Below the pieces are notes generated by a model. The model saw only the letters and a list, made by a program, of their open reading frames with translations, did not search any database and was not told the DNA's origin. Below, piece by piece: positions 1 to 7,559 of a stretch of DNA of 51,959 nucleotides (within the stretch, counting starts at the first letter, position 1; each line of letters begins with the position of its first letter). A program made the translations under genes and the position numbers. Origin of the DNA: Inquilinus limosus (GTDB lineage Bacteria; Pseudomonadota; Alphaproteobacteria; DSM-16000; Inquilinaceae). The stretch is taken from positions 157,974-209,932 of the forward strand of contig NZ_NHON01000011.1 of the NCBI RefSeq assembly GCF_002195995.1. The letters run 5' to 3'.

Positions 1-108
1 CAGGGGGAAGGGGTTCTCTCGGCTCGCCCCGGCCCCGGATCGCGGAAAGCCGGCTGGCTGACAGACCCCGCCTGTTCGCGCGCGGACGCGCGCAGACCCC
101 TCCCCCTG

Positions 109-133
109 CCCCCCTCCCGCAAGGGGAGGGGGG
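109..133. repeat. GC-rich perfect hairpin upstream of cysT
   Basis: A 10-bp perfect inverted repeat (CCCCCCTCCC, 5-nt loop, GGGAGGGGGG) lies about 40 bases before the cysT start. It resembles the C/G-rich arms of the intergenic repeats near 10.3 kb and 51.6 kb. It has no U-tract, so it could be a degenerate repeat copy or a processing/attenuation hairpin between cysT and whatever lies upstream. Nothing else was recognised in bases 1-175. Confidence 0.5.
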
Positions 134-175
134 ACTCTTTTGGGTTGCGCGTCATCGCGCAGGAAGGCAGGGGCA

Positions 176-1030
176 GTGACCAGCGTCGCCCTCGCCGCCC
201 CCCGTCCCGCCCGGCGCCGGGTGCTGCCCGGATTCCGGCTGACGCTGGGCTGCACGCTGGTCTATCTCGTCCTGATCGTGCTGCTGCCGCTGGCCGCGCT
301 GGCGCTGAAGGCGGCCAGCCTGACCCCGGCCCAGTTCCTGGCCATCGTCACCTCGGCGCGCGCCCTGGCCAGCTATGAGGTCACGCTCGGCATGGCGCTG
401 GCGGCGACGCTGTTCAACGGCGTGGTCGGGCTGCTGCTGGCCTGGGTGCTGGTGCGCTACCGCTTCCCCGGCCGGCGCCTGCTGGACGCCATCGTCGACC
501 TGCCCTTCGCCCTGCCGACCGCGGTGGCCGGCATCGCCCTGACCGCGCTGTTCGCCAAGAACGGCTGGTTCGGCGCGCCGCTGGCGGCGATCGGCTTGCC
601 CGTCGCCTACACGCCCCTGGGCATCGCGGTGGCGATGGCCTTCACCAGCCTGCCCTTCGTGGTGCGCAGCGTGCAGCCGGTGCTGGAGGATCTGGACGCG
701 GGCGTCGAGGAAGCAGCCCGCACCCTCGGCGCCGGCGACTGGTCGACCCTGCGCCATGTGGTGTGGCCAGCCATCCTGCCCGCCTTCCTGGCCGGCTGCA
801 GCCTGGCCTTCGCCCGCAGCCTGGGCGAGTTCGGCGCGGTCATCTTCATCGCCGGCAACCGGCCGATGCAGACCGAGATCGCGGCCCTGCTCGTCTTCAT
901 CCGGCTCGAGGAATACGACTACGCCGCCGCCGCGGCGCTGGCGCTGACCATCCTGGCCGCCGCCTTCCTGCTGCTGCTCGCCACCAACCTGCTCCAGGCC
1001 CGGTTCCTGCGCCATGTCGATCGCCGTTGA
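176..1030 (+). CDS. cysT: Sulfate/thiosulfate ABC transporter permease CysT (CysU)
   Basis: Inner-membrane permease subunit of the CysTWA importer, 284 aa, the usual family length. A first membrane segment lies near residues 22-44, several more follow, and the binding-protein-dependent permease EAA loop (EEAARTLGAG...) is near 185-210; it docks on the CysA ATPase. The LGEFGAV motif is typical of CysT/CysW. I chose GTG at 176 because AGGAAGG lies 9 bases upstream; a longer reading from TTG 140 adds only a charged, unlikely tail. The stop overlaps the cysW start by 17 bases, so the two are translationally linked. The binding protein is presumably upstream of the window. Confidence 0.9.
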   Translation: MTSVALAAPRPARRRVLPGFRLTLGCTLVYLVLIVLLPLAALALKAASLTPAQFLAIVTSARALASYEVTLGMALAATLFNGVVGLLLAWVLVRYRFPGRRLLDAIVDLPFALPTAVAGIALTALFAKNGWFGAPLAAIGLPVAYTPLGIAVAMAFTSLPFVVRSVQPVLEDLDAGVEEAARTLGAGDWSTLRHVVWPAILPAFLAGCSLAFARSLGEFGAVIFIAGNRPMQTEIAALLVFIRLEEYDYAAAAALALTILAAAFLLLLATNLLQARFLRHVDRR

Positions 1031-1925
1031 CCGCGACCCGGCCGTGGCGGCTGTGACCCCGACGGCGACTGCTGCCGCGGCCGTCCGGCGGCGGTCGCCC
1101 CGCATCGGCGAGGGGCGCTGGACCCGGCGCATCCTGATCGGCCTGGCGCTGCTGGCCGCCGGCCTGGTGCTGGTGGCGCCGATCGTGGTGATCTTCGCCC
1201 AGGCCTTCTCCGCCGGCCTGGCGGTCTTCGCCCGCAACATCGGCCAGAGCGAGACGCTGCACGCCATCGGCCTGACGGTGACCACGGCGCTGATCGTGGT
1301 GCCGATCAACACCGTGTTCGGCGTCATGGCGGCCTGGGCCATCGCCAAGTTCCAGTTCCGCGGCCGGCGCCTCTTGACCACACTGGTCGAGATCCCGTTC
1401 TCGGTATCGCCGATCGTGGCCGGCGTCGTGTACCTGTTCCTGTACGGCGCCAACGGCCTGTTCGGCCCCTGGCTGCAGGATCACGGCATCCGCCTGATGT
1501 TCACCCCGGTGGCGATCGTGCTGGTCAGCCTGTTCGTCACCTCGCCCTATGTGGCGCGCGAGCTGATCCCGCTGATGCAGGCGCAGGGGCGCGACGAGGA
1601 GGAGGCGGCGGCGACGCTGGGCGCCAATGGCTGGCAGACCTTCTTCCGCGTCACCCTGCCGAACATCAAATGGGCGCTCCTGTACGGCGTGGTGCTGTGC
1701 AACGCCCGGGTGATGGGCGAGTTCGGCGCCGTCTCGGTCGTCTCCGGCCATATCCGCGGCCAGACCAACACGCTGCCGCTGCAGATCGAGCTGCTGTATA
1801 ACGACTACAACGCCGTCGGCGCCTTCGCCGCCGCCTCGACCCTGGCGCTGCTGGCCCTGGTGACGCTGACGGCCAAGGCGCTGGTGGAGCGCCACAGCCG
1901 CCGCGCTGGTAGACCAGGACATTAA
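1014..1925 (+). CDS. cysW: Sulfate/thiosulfate ABC transporter permease CysW
   Basis: Second permease subunit of the sulfate importer, 303 aa. The hydrophilic N-terminus (to about residue 38) precedes a strong membrane segment, then more helices, an EAA loop (EEEAAATLGANGW) near residue 195 and the GEFGAVSVVSGHI signature of CysW. Its ATG lies inside cysT. No cysA follows: the TAA stop overlaps, within TTAA, the stop of the convergent SDR gene. The ATPase must be encoded elsewhere or be shared with another importer. Family assignment is firm; sulfate versus thiosulfate or molybdate preference cannot be read from sequence. Confidence 0.9.
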   Translation: MSIAVDRDPAVAAVTPTATAAAAVRRRSPRIGEGRWTRRILIGLALLAAGLVLVAPIVVIFAQAFSAGLAVFARNIGQSETLHAIGLTVTTALIVVPINTVFGVMAAWAIAKFQFRGRRLLTTLVEIPFSVSPIVAGVVYLFLYGANGLFGPWLQDHGIRLMFTPVAIVLVSLFVTSPYVARELIPLMQAQGRDEEEAAATLGANGWQTFFRVTLPNIKWALLYGVVLCNARVMGEFGAVSVVSGHIRGQTNTLPLQIELLYNDYNAVGAFAAASTLALLALVTLTAKALVERHSRRAGRPGH

Positions 1926-2758
1926 CCGCGGGGCGTCATCCGCTCGCGCATGAATTCCATGTACTCGGCCTCCGAGGTCTCGCGCCGGGCCCGGACCAGC
2001 GGCTTGATATCCTCGGTGGCGACGTAGCGCAGCTGGTCGGTGCCGTCGGTGGCAGCCGTGTAGATCACCTCGGCCACCTCCTCGCTGGTGGCGTCGGCGC
2101 GGGAAGCACGCAGCCCGGCGAAGACCTGCATCGCCCCCTTCAGGAAAGGCCCGTAATCCGGCAGGTCGGCCGAATGACCGGCCTCCGCGGCGCTGCGGTC
2201 GCCGAAGCGGGTCTTGGTGACGCCGCCGGGCTCGACGATCTTCACCGCGATGCCGAGAGAGGCCAGCTCGTAGGACAGCGCCTCGGAGAAGCCCTCCAGC
2301 GCGAATTTCGAGGCGCAGTACAGCGAGATCATCGGCAGGGTGAAGACGCCGGCGCCGGAGCCGATGTTGACGATGGTCCCGGCCCGGTTGGCCCGGAAAT
2401 GCGGCAGCAGGGCGCGGGTCACGTCCATGACGCCGAAGACGTTGACGTCGAACTGCTCCTGGATCTTGTCGCGCGGCGCCGCCTCGAACACGCCGAACAG
2501 GCCGAAGCCGGCGTTGTTGACCAGCACGTCGATGCGGCCGAACCGGGCGATTGCCGCGGCCACCGCCGCCTCGATGCTGGCCGGGTCCTGCACGTCCAGC
2601 CGGGTGACGAGGACATTGTCGCCGAGCGCGGCCAAAGCGGCGCTCGCCTCCGGCCGGCGCATGGTGGCGACGACGTTCCAACCGCGCGCGGCGAACAGGC
2701 GGGAAGTGGCCTCGCCGAAGCCGGTGGAACAGCCGGTGATGAGAACGGTGCGGGTCAT
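1922..2758 (-). CDS. Short-chain dehydrogenase/reductase (SDR)
   Basis: NAD(P)-dependent oxidoreductase of the classical SDR type, 278 aa. It shows the Rossmann glycine motif TGCSTGFG (residues 8-15), NNAG (81-84), a catalytic Ser near 134 and the YxxxK pair Y147/K151. The TGCSTGFGE... opening is common in SDRs annotated as retinol- or steroid-dehydrogenase-like, but the substrate is unknown. It is divergent from a LysR regulator that probably controls it. The 5' end is unusual: an 11-bp perfect hairpin covers the ribosome-binding site and the first two bases of the start codon. The 3' end overlaps cysW by 4 bp, tail to tail. Confidence 0.85.
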   Translation of the reverse strand: MTRTVLITGCSTGFGEATSRLFAARGWNVVATMRRPEASAALAALGDNVLVTRLDVQDPASIEAAVAAAIARFGRIDVLVNNAGFGLFGVFEAAPRDKIQEQFDVNVFGVMDVTRALLPHFRANRAGTIVNIGSGAGVFTLPMISLYCASKFALEGFSEALSYELASLGIAVKIVEPGGVTKTRFGDRSAAEAGHSADLPDYGPFLKGAMQVFAGLRASRADATSEEVAEVIYTAATDGTDQLRYVATEDIKPLVRARRETSEAEYMEFMRERMTPRG

Positions 2759-2784
2759 CGGGGTCTCCTGGGTGAGACCCCGAT
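2757..2784 (-). promoter_or_regulatory. Hairpin enclosing SDR ribosome-binding site and start codon
   Basis: Read on the minus strand, ATCGGGGTCTC, a 6-nt loop (ACCCAG) and GAGACCCCGAT form a perfect 11-bp stem. The AGGAGA Shine-Dalgarno sequence sits across the loop and 3' arm, and the final AT of the stem are the first two bases of the ATG. If transcription starts upstream of 2784, the initiation site of the SDR mRNA would be closed unless the stem is opened. It could alternatively be a DNA operator read as a palindrome. Confidence 0.6.
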
Positions 2785-2809
2785 ATGCCCCTGCCCCGCT
2801 GTTGTGATA

Positions 2810-2827
2810 ATCCGTTCAATCCCGGAT
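2810..2827. promoter_or_regulatory. Possible LysR operator between SDR and LysR genes
   Basis: ATCCG, 8 bases, CGGAT form a dyad in the 92-bp divergent intergenic region, 24 bp before the LysR start. LysR-type regulators usually bind such dyads between themselves and their target. The match is short, so this is suggestive only. Confidence 0.3.
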
Positions 2828-2850
2828 GAGTTGATGAAAGCAGCCGGATA

Positions 2851-3744
2851 ATGGCCGATCTCACCCTGAGCGAGCTGACCGCGCTGGGGGCCGTCGCGGC
2901 CCATCGCAGCTTCCGTGCCGCGGCGGCGGAGCTGGGGCTGTCCCCCTCCTCTCTCAGCCATATGGTGGCCAGCCTGGAGCGGCGGCTGGGCGTGCGGCTG
3001 TTCAACCGCACCACCCGCAGCGTCGCGGTGACCGAGGCCGGCGAGCAGTTCCTGGCCCGGATCCAGCCGGCGCTGCGCGAGATCGCCGAGGCGGTGGAGA
3101 CGGTAAACCGGTTCCGCGACACGCCGGCCGGCCTGTTGCGGCTGAACAGCTCCGAGGGCGGGTCGGCGCGGATCCTGCCGGTGGTGCTGGAGTTCATGGC
3201 CGCGTATCCGGAGATGCGGGTCGACCTGGTGACCGAGGGCCGGATGATCGACATCGTCGCCGCCGGCTTCGATGCCGGCATCCGCCTGGCCGAGGCCGTG
3301 CCGCAGGACATGGTCTCGGTGCCGCTGGGCATCGACGAGGCGATGATCGTGGTCGGCGCGCCCGGCTATCTGGCGGCGCGGGGCGTGCCGCGGGCGCCGG
3401 CCGACCTGTTCGCGCATGACTGCATCCGCGCCCGGCTGCCGAGCGGCGCGCTGCTGCGCTGGGAGTTCGAGCACCAGGGCGAGGAGGTCCGCATCGACCC
3501 GCCCGGCCGGCTCACCATCGGCAGCCCGGAGCTGAGCCAGCAGGCGGCGCTGGCCGGCGCCGGCCTGGCCTTCGTCAGCGGCCGCACCGCGGCGGCGGAT
3601 CTGGAATCCGGCCGGTTGCGTCAGGTGCTGGCGGACTGGACCCCGCCCTTCGCCGGGCTGTGCCTCTACTACCCGCACCAACGCCTGCCCTCGGCCGGGC
3701 TGCGGGCCTTCATCGACGTGTTTCAGAGGGCGCGGAAGCGCTGA
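2851..3744 (+). CDS. LysR-family transcriptional regulator
   Basis: 297 aa with an N-terminal winged helix-turn-helix (about residues 5-63; recognition region RSFRAAAAELGLSPSSLSHM), a linker helix, and a periplasmic-binding-protein-like effector domain. The FNRTTRSVAVTEAGEQF stretch is typical of the family. It is divergent from the SDR gene with 92 bp between starts, the classical arrangement for a LysR protein that controls its neighbour and itself. The inducer is unknown. It ends 70 bp before the convergent ABM monooxygenase gene, with a palindromic repeat between them. Confidence 0.88.
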   Translation: MADLTLSELTALGAVAAHRSFRAAAAELGLSPSSLSHMVASLERRLGVRLFNRTTRSVAVTEAGEQFLARIQPALREIAEAVETVNRFRDTPAGLLRLNSSEGGSARILPVVLEFMAAYPEMRVDLVTEGRMIDIVAAGFDAGIRLAEAVPQDMVSVPLGIDEAMIVVGAPGYLAARGVPRAPADLFAHDCIRARLPSGALLRWEFEHQGEEVRIDPPGRLTIGSPELSQQAALAGAGLAFVSGRTAAADLESGRLRQVLADWTPPFAGLCLYYPHQRLPSAGLRAFIDVFQRARKR

Positions 3745-3752
3745 CAGCCCCT

Positions 3753-3792
3753 CCCGTCATGGCGAGGCGCGCAGCGCCGTGGCCATGACGGG
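3753..3792. repeat. Palindromic intergenic repeat, family R1 copy 1
   Basis: CCCGTCATGGC and GCCATGACGGG form an 11-bp perfect stem around an 18-base GC-rich loop, between the convergent LysR and ABM genes. The arms match the ends of the element at 7975-8065 and the half element at 35601-35640. Its position suits a bidirectional terminator or a REP-like element. Confidence 0.7.
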
Positions 3793-3814
3793 TTGGGTTG
3801 GAAAGACGTGTCTA

Positions 3815-4114
3815 TCAGGCCGGCGTCAGGACGTGGACGGCCCGGTCGGCGATCAGGTCCTTGGTGCGCTCGCCATAGGCCTTCATGTGCGGGGCGACGG
3901 AATGCGCCTTCAGCGCCTCCGGGCTCTCCCACTTCTCGATCACGACGAAGGTGTCGTCGCCGAAGCGGGCCGGGCTGCCCTCGGCATCCACCGCGGGCCC
4001 GTATTCGATGCAGCCCTGCTCGGCATGAACCTCGGGTACAAGCTTGCGGAATTCCGCCAGCAGAGCGGCGCGCTGGCCGGGCTTGGCGGTCAGCAGGGCG
4101 ATGACATGGATCAT
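3815..4114 (-). CDS. Putative quinol/antibiotic-biosynthesis-type monooxygenase (ABM domain)
   Basis: 99-aa single-domain protein of the dimeric alpha+beta barrel ABM family (YgiN-like). It opens MIHVIALLTAKPGQRAALL and carries the Q-GC-Y and WES-EALKAH segments typical of the family. Such proteins act without cofactor on quinols or as small signalling/oxygenation proteins; the substrate here is unknown. GGAG lies 9 bases before the ATG. It is on the same strand as the ssu-osmC genes, 130 bp downstream of osmC, so it may be a distal member of that transcript or have its own promoter. Confidence 0.8.
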   Translation of the reverse strand: MIHVIALLTAKPGQRAALLAEFRKLVPEVHAEQGCIEYGPAVDAEGSPARFGDDTFVVIEKWESPEALKAHSVAPHMKAYGERTKDLIADRAVHVLTPA

Positions 4115-4244
4115 GTCGAGACTCCGTCGTTTTGTCCGATCTTATCGCCCTGACCGCACGAACCGCCAGCCTTCGTCGGCCGGCGGCGAACGATCGGCCA
4201 CCCCAAAGGATTCGTCCGATGTTTTCGGCGAATACGGGAAGGAT

Positions 4245-4754
4245 TCAGGCATTCACCAGGTCAACGGCGAACGCCGCCGGCGTGCGCAGCGTCTGGTAGA
4301 CGACGCAGTAGCGCTCGGTCAGCTTCAGCAGGGTGGCCCGCTGCTCCTCGGTCAGGTCGCCCTCGACCGCGAAATGCAGCCGGATGGCGCGGAAGCCGAC
4401 CGGCGCGTCCTTGGCCACGCCCAGCGTGCCGCGGAAGTCGAGATCGCCTTCCGCCGAGACGGTGCCGCCGGTGATCGGCAGGGCCAGCGCCGTCGCCACC
4501 GCCTTCAGCGTCACCCCGGCACAGGCCACCAGCGCCTCCAGCAGCATGTCGCCGGAGCACAGCGACAGGCCGTCGCCGCCGGTCGCCGGGTGCAGCCCGG
4601 CCTCGGCCAAGGCGCGGCCGGTCTCGACCTTGCAGGTCACGCCCTCCTCGCCCAGCCGCCCCTTGGCGCGCAGGGTGACCAGGGCCGAATCCGGCGCCTC
4701 GCGATACTGGTCCTTCAGCGGCGCCTGCAGGGCGCGCAGCGAATCCGCATCCAT
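4245..4754 (-). CDS. OsmC family peroxiredoxin-like protein
   Basis: 169 aa OsmC/Ohr-fold protein. The two family cysteines are seen: C78 in LLEALVACAGVTL and C150 in ERYCVVYQTL; an extra C66 lies in SLCSGD. Members reduce organic hydroperoxides using a two-Cys thiol chemistry, although several OsmC-like subfamilies have no proven substrate. It starts 9 bp after the stop of the ABC ATPase, so it is almost certainly the fourth gene of the ssuACB operon. That linkage suggests a role with sulfur compounds or thiol stress rather than osmotic response. Confidence 0.85.
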   Translation of the reverse strand: MDADSLRALQAPLKDQYREAPDSALVTLRAKGRLGEEGVTCKVETGRALAEAGLHPATGGDGLSLCSGDMLLEALVACAGVTLKAVATALALPITGGTVSAEGDLDFRGTLGVAKDAPVGFRAIRLHFAVEGDLTEEQRATLLKLTERYCVVYQTLRTPAAFAVDLVNA

Positions 4755-4763
4755 CGTGGTCTC

Positions 4764-5564
4764 TCAGATCGTGACGGGCACGGCCGAAGCCCGGGCCCCT
4801 GCGGCGCCCGCATCGCGGCCGGCCGCCGCATCCCGCGGCGGCGCCAGGGAGGATAGCACGGCCTCGCGCAGGCGCAGCAGTTCCGGCGCGCCGGCGCGCT
4901 CGGCCCGCGGCAGCGGCACGGCGATGTCGGCGGCGATCCGGCCCGGGCGGCCGGCCAGCACCACCACGCGGTCGGCCAAAACCAGCGCCTCGTCGATGTC
5001 GTGCGTCACCAGCATCAGCGTCGGCTGCAGCCAGTCGCGGATCTCCAGCAGGTGGCGGTGCAGGTCGCGCCGGGTGAAGGTGTCGAGCGCGCTGAACGGC
5101 TCGTCCAGCAGCAGCACCTTGGGCCGGGCCACCAGGGCCCGGGCGATGGCGACGCGCTGGGCCATGCCGCCGGAGAGCTGGCGCGGCCAGGCCTCGGCGA
5201 AGCCGGAGAGCCCGACCCGGGCGATGGCGTCGGCCGCCAGCCGCGCCGCCTCGGCCCGGGGCAGCCGGCCGAGGCCGAAGCGGATATTGGCCTCGACCGT
5301 CAGCCAGGGCATCAGCCGCGGCTCCTGGAACACCACGCCGACATCCTCGCCCGGCCCGTCGACCGGATGGCCGGCGACCGACAGCGTGCCGGCCGAGGCC
5401 CGCTCCAGCCCGGCGATCAGGCGCAGCAGCGTGCTCTTGCCGCAGCCGCTGGCGCCGACCACGGCGACGATGGCGCCGGACTCGACCGTGAGATCGATGC
5501 CGGCCAGGGCGTCCAGCCCGTTCGGATAGCGCTTGGCGACGCCCTGCAGCGACAGCATGGTCAT
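4764..5564 (-). CDS. ssuB: ABC transporter ATP-binding protein, SsuB/TauB type
   Basis: 266-aa ATPase of the nitrate/sulfonate/taurine importer family. Walker A GASGCGKST (37-45), Q-loop VFQEPRLMPW (Q80), signature LSGGMAQR (130-137), Walker B LLLDEP (151-156) and the H-loop VTHD are all present. The QEPRLMPW form of the Q-loop region is typical of SsuB/TauB. The start at 5564 overlaps the permease stop as ATGA. The C-terminus is Ala-rich and longer than the catalytic core. It powers the SsuC permease; sulfonate versus nitrate or pyrimidine-precursor substrate is inferred from the family only. Confidence 0.87.
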   Translation of the reverse strand: MTMLSLQGVAKRYPNGLDALAGIDLTVESGAIVAVVGASGCGKSTLLRLIAGLERASAGTLSVAGHPVDGPGEDVGVVFQEPRLMPWLTVEANIRFGLGRLPRAEAARLAADAIARVGLSGFAEAWPRQLSGGMAQRVAIARALVARPKVLLLDEPFSALDTFTRRDLHRHLLEIRDWLQPTLMLVTHDIDEALVLADRVVVLAGRPGRIAADIAVPLPRAERAGAPELLRLREAVLSSLAPPRDAAAGRDAGAAGARASAVPVTI

Positions 5565-6388
5565 GCCCCTTCCGGACGGAAGCCGTCCTGCCAGCGCACC
5601 AGCCGGGCGCCGAGCGCGGCCAGGGCCATGTCGCTGAGCTTGCCCAGCACGGCGAACAGCAGGATCGCGGCCAGGATGGTGGCTGGCCGGCCGGTCATCT
5701 GCCCGTCGACCAGCAGGTAGCCCAGGCCCTTGCTGGCGCCCATGAACTCCGCCGCCACCACGAACATCCAGCCGAGGCCCAGCCCGCCGCGCAGGCCGGT
5801 GATGTAGGTCGGCAGCGCGGCCGGCAGCAGGATGCGGCGCACCAGGTCCCAGGTGCCGAAGCGGTAGATCCGCCCGACCTCGACCAGCTTGCGGTCGACC
5901 GAGGCGATGGCGCCGGCCAGGGTCAGGTAGACCGGGAAGAACACGCCGACCGCGATCAGCAGCACCTTCGGCGTCTCGAAGATGCCGAACCACAGGATGA
6001 ACAGCGGCACCCAGGCAATCGACGGGATGCTGCGCAGCGCCTGGATCGTCGGGTCCAGCAGCCGGCGCGCCAGCGGCCAGACGCCGGTGGCGGCGCCCAG
6101 CGCCGTGCCGGCGGCGGCGCCGAGCAGGAAGCCCCACCACATCCGCCACAGAGTCGCCAGCACGTGGTCGAGCAGCACGCCGCGGCTCGCCAGGTCGCCC
6201 AGCGTCCTCAGGATCTGCGACGGCGGCGGCAGCAGGCGGGTGGAGACCACGCCGAGGGCGGCCAGCACCTCCCAGCCCAGGGCCAGACCGACCGGCAGGA
6301 CCAGCCCGATCACGACGGCGCCGATCGCACCGGCGGCGCGCGGCCCGCGGATGCCCGTACCGGCCGCGGCGGGGTCGAGGCTGGCCAC
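5561..6388 (-). CDS. ssuC: ABC transporter permease, SsuC/TauC type
   Basis: 275-aa inner-membrane permease with about six hydrophobic segments (first near residues 20-45) and the EAA loop EVGRIYRFGTWDLVRRI near residue 165. The SIPSIAWVPLFILWFGI segment is characteristic of the SsuC/TauC/NrtB group. It follows the binding-protein gene by 2 bases and overlaps ssuB by 4 bases (ATGA), so the three are one transcriptional unit. Substrate class (alkanesulfonate, taurine, nitrate) is inferred. Confidence 0.88.
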   Translation of the reverse strand: MASLDPAAAGTGIRGPRAAGAIGAVVIGLVLPVGLALGWEVLAALGVVSTRLLPPPSQILRTLGDLASRGVLLDHVLATLWRMWWGFLLGAAAGTALGAATGVWPLARRLLDPTIQALRSIPSIAWVPLFILWFGIFETPKVLLIAVGVFFPVYLTLAGAIASVDRKLVEVGRIYRFGTWDLVRRILLPAALPTYITGLRGGLGLGWMFVVAAEFMGASKGLGYLLVDGQMTGRPATILAAILLFAVLGKLSDMALAALGARLVRWQDGFRPEGA

Positions 6389-6390
6389 GG

Positions 6391-7368
6391 CTACTGCGCC
6401 AGCGCGGTCTTGAAGCGGGAATCGAGCAGCGCGTCGACCGCGGCCGCGACATCGACCCCGGCCTCGATCACCCCGGCCTTCTGCAGCGCCACCCCGGCGG
6501 CCAGGATGGTGTCGCGCTTCGGCGCGTCGATCGCCGGTCCGGACAGGTCGGTGCGCTCCAGCTGCTTCGCCGCCGCCGCATCGGTCAGGCCGGCGGCCTG
6601 CACCAGGGCGGCGCGCAGCTCGTCCGGATGGGCCAGGGCGTAGGTCCGCGCCTGCTCATAGGCGCGGATCACGGTCTCGACGATCTCCGGATGGTCGGCG
6701 GCGAACTGCTCGTTCACGTTCAGCACGCCATAGGTGTTCAGGTCCGGCTTGCGGTAGAACAGCCGCGCCCCCTGCTCCAGCTCGGCCTGTGCCATCATCG
6801 GGTCCAGCCCGGCCCAGGCGTCGACCTGCTTCCCGATCAGGGCGTTGCGGCCGTCGGCGTGCTGCAGCAGCACCACCTCGATGTCCTGCTCGGCCAGGCC
6901 GTGATCGGCCAGGGCGCGCAGCAGGAAGATGTAGGGGTCGGTGCCGCGGGTGACGGCGACGCGCTTGCCCTTGAGATCCTCGACCGACTGGACCGGGCTG
7001 TCGCCATTGGTCACCAGCGCCGTCCATTCCGGCTTGGAATATGAGTAGACGGCCTTGATCGGGCTGCCGTTGATCCGCGCCAGCAGCGCCGCGGCGCCGG
7101 CGGTGGAGCCGAACTGGACGCTGCCGGAGTTCAGGAACTCGATCGCCTTGTTGCTGCCGGCGCTCTGCACCCAGGTCACCGACACGCCCTGCGGCTTCAG
7201 CGCCTCCTCCAGCCAGCCCTTGTCCTTCAGCACCAGGCTGACCGGGTTGTAATAGGCCCAGTCGAGGGTGATGGCGGAGACCGGATCCGCGGCCCGGCCC
7301 AGCGCCGGCGCCAGGGCGGCAACGACGACCGAGCCGGCAAGCAGCAGGCGGCGGGACAGGGTGATCAT
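6391..7368 (-). CDS. ssuA: ABC transporter substrate-binding protein, SsuA-like
   Basis: 325-aa periplasmic binding protein. The N-terminal signal peptide runs RRLLLAGSVVVAALAPALGRA with likely cleavage near residue 26. The mature part has features of the SsuA/TauA/NMT1-like fold: FGSTAGAAALLARINGSP, LKGKRVAVTRGTDP, and DAWAGLDPMMAQAE. First gene of the ssuACB-osmC operon, with AGAGGA before its ATG and a good sigma-70-like promoter at 7429-7456. No SsuD/TauD sulfonate-cleaving enzyme is adjacent, so the actual substrate stays open. Confidence 0.87.
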   Translation of the reverse strand: MITLSRRLLLAGSVVVAALAPALGRAADPVSAITLDWAYYNPVSLVLKDKGWLEEALKPQGVSVTWVQSAGSNKAIEFLNSGSVQFGSTAGAAALLARINGSPIKAVYSYSKPEWTALVTNGDSPVQSVEDLKGKRVAVTRGTDPYIFLLRALADHGLAEQDIEVVLLQHADGRNALIGKQVDAWAGLDPMMAQAELEQGARLFYRKPDLNTYGVLNVNEQFAADHPEIVETVIRAYEQARTYALAHPDELRAALVQAAGLTDAAAAKQLERTDLSGPAIDAPKRDTILAAGVALQKAGVIEAGVDVAAAVDALLDSRFKTALAQ

Positions 7369-7428
7369 GGTCGGTCCTCTCGGCCGGACAGGATCAACGA
7401 TCCCGGCCCGTTGTTTGTCGGATGAAAT

Positions 7429-7456
7429 ACCATATTTTGGAAATTGTTTATGTCAA
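7429..7456 (-). promoter_or_regulatory. Predicted sigma-70-type promoter of ssuA
   Basis: On the minus strand, TTGACA (7456-7451) and TATGGT (7434-7429) are separated by 16 bp, about 60 bp before the ssuA ATG. The surrounding sequence (7400-7560) is markedly AT-rich in a very GC-rich genome, as expected for a divergent control region. Confidence 0.55.
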
Positions 7457-7461
7457 ATGCA

Positions 7462-7490
7462 TTAATTCACTTGAAAAATATGTCTATAAT
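7462..7490 (+). promoter_or_regulatory. Possible promoter of the NTF2-like gene
   Basis: TTAATT and a perfect TATAAT are 17 bp apart on the plus strand, about 70 bp before the ATG at 7560. The -35 is weak (3 of 6). It begins only 5 bp beyond the outer end of the opposing ssuA promoter, so one regulator could affect both. Confidence 0.35.
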
Positions 7491-7559
7491 AGATCCCTCG
7501 ACAGCGGGGATTCTCTTCGGCATAATGAAACAAATTAGGAACAAATTGACCGGAATGCC

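Noticed and set aside
897-3332. 811-residue minus-strand frame spanning cysTW, SDR and LysR
   Set aside because: It crosses four well-supported features and is low-complexity; a shadow frame.
4131-4220. TTYGTCCGAT repeated twice between the ABM and osmC genes
   Set aside because: Two 10-mers 80 bp apart without symmetry or promoter context are too little for an operator call.
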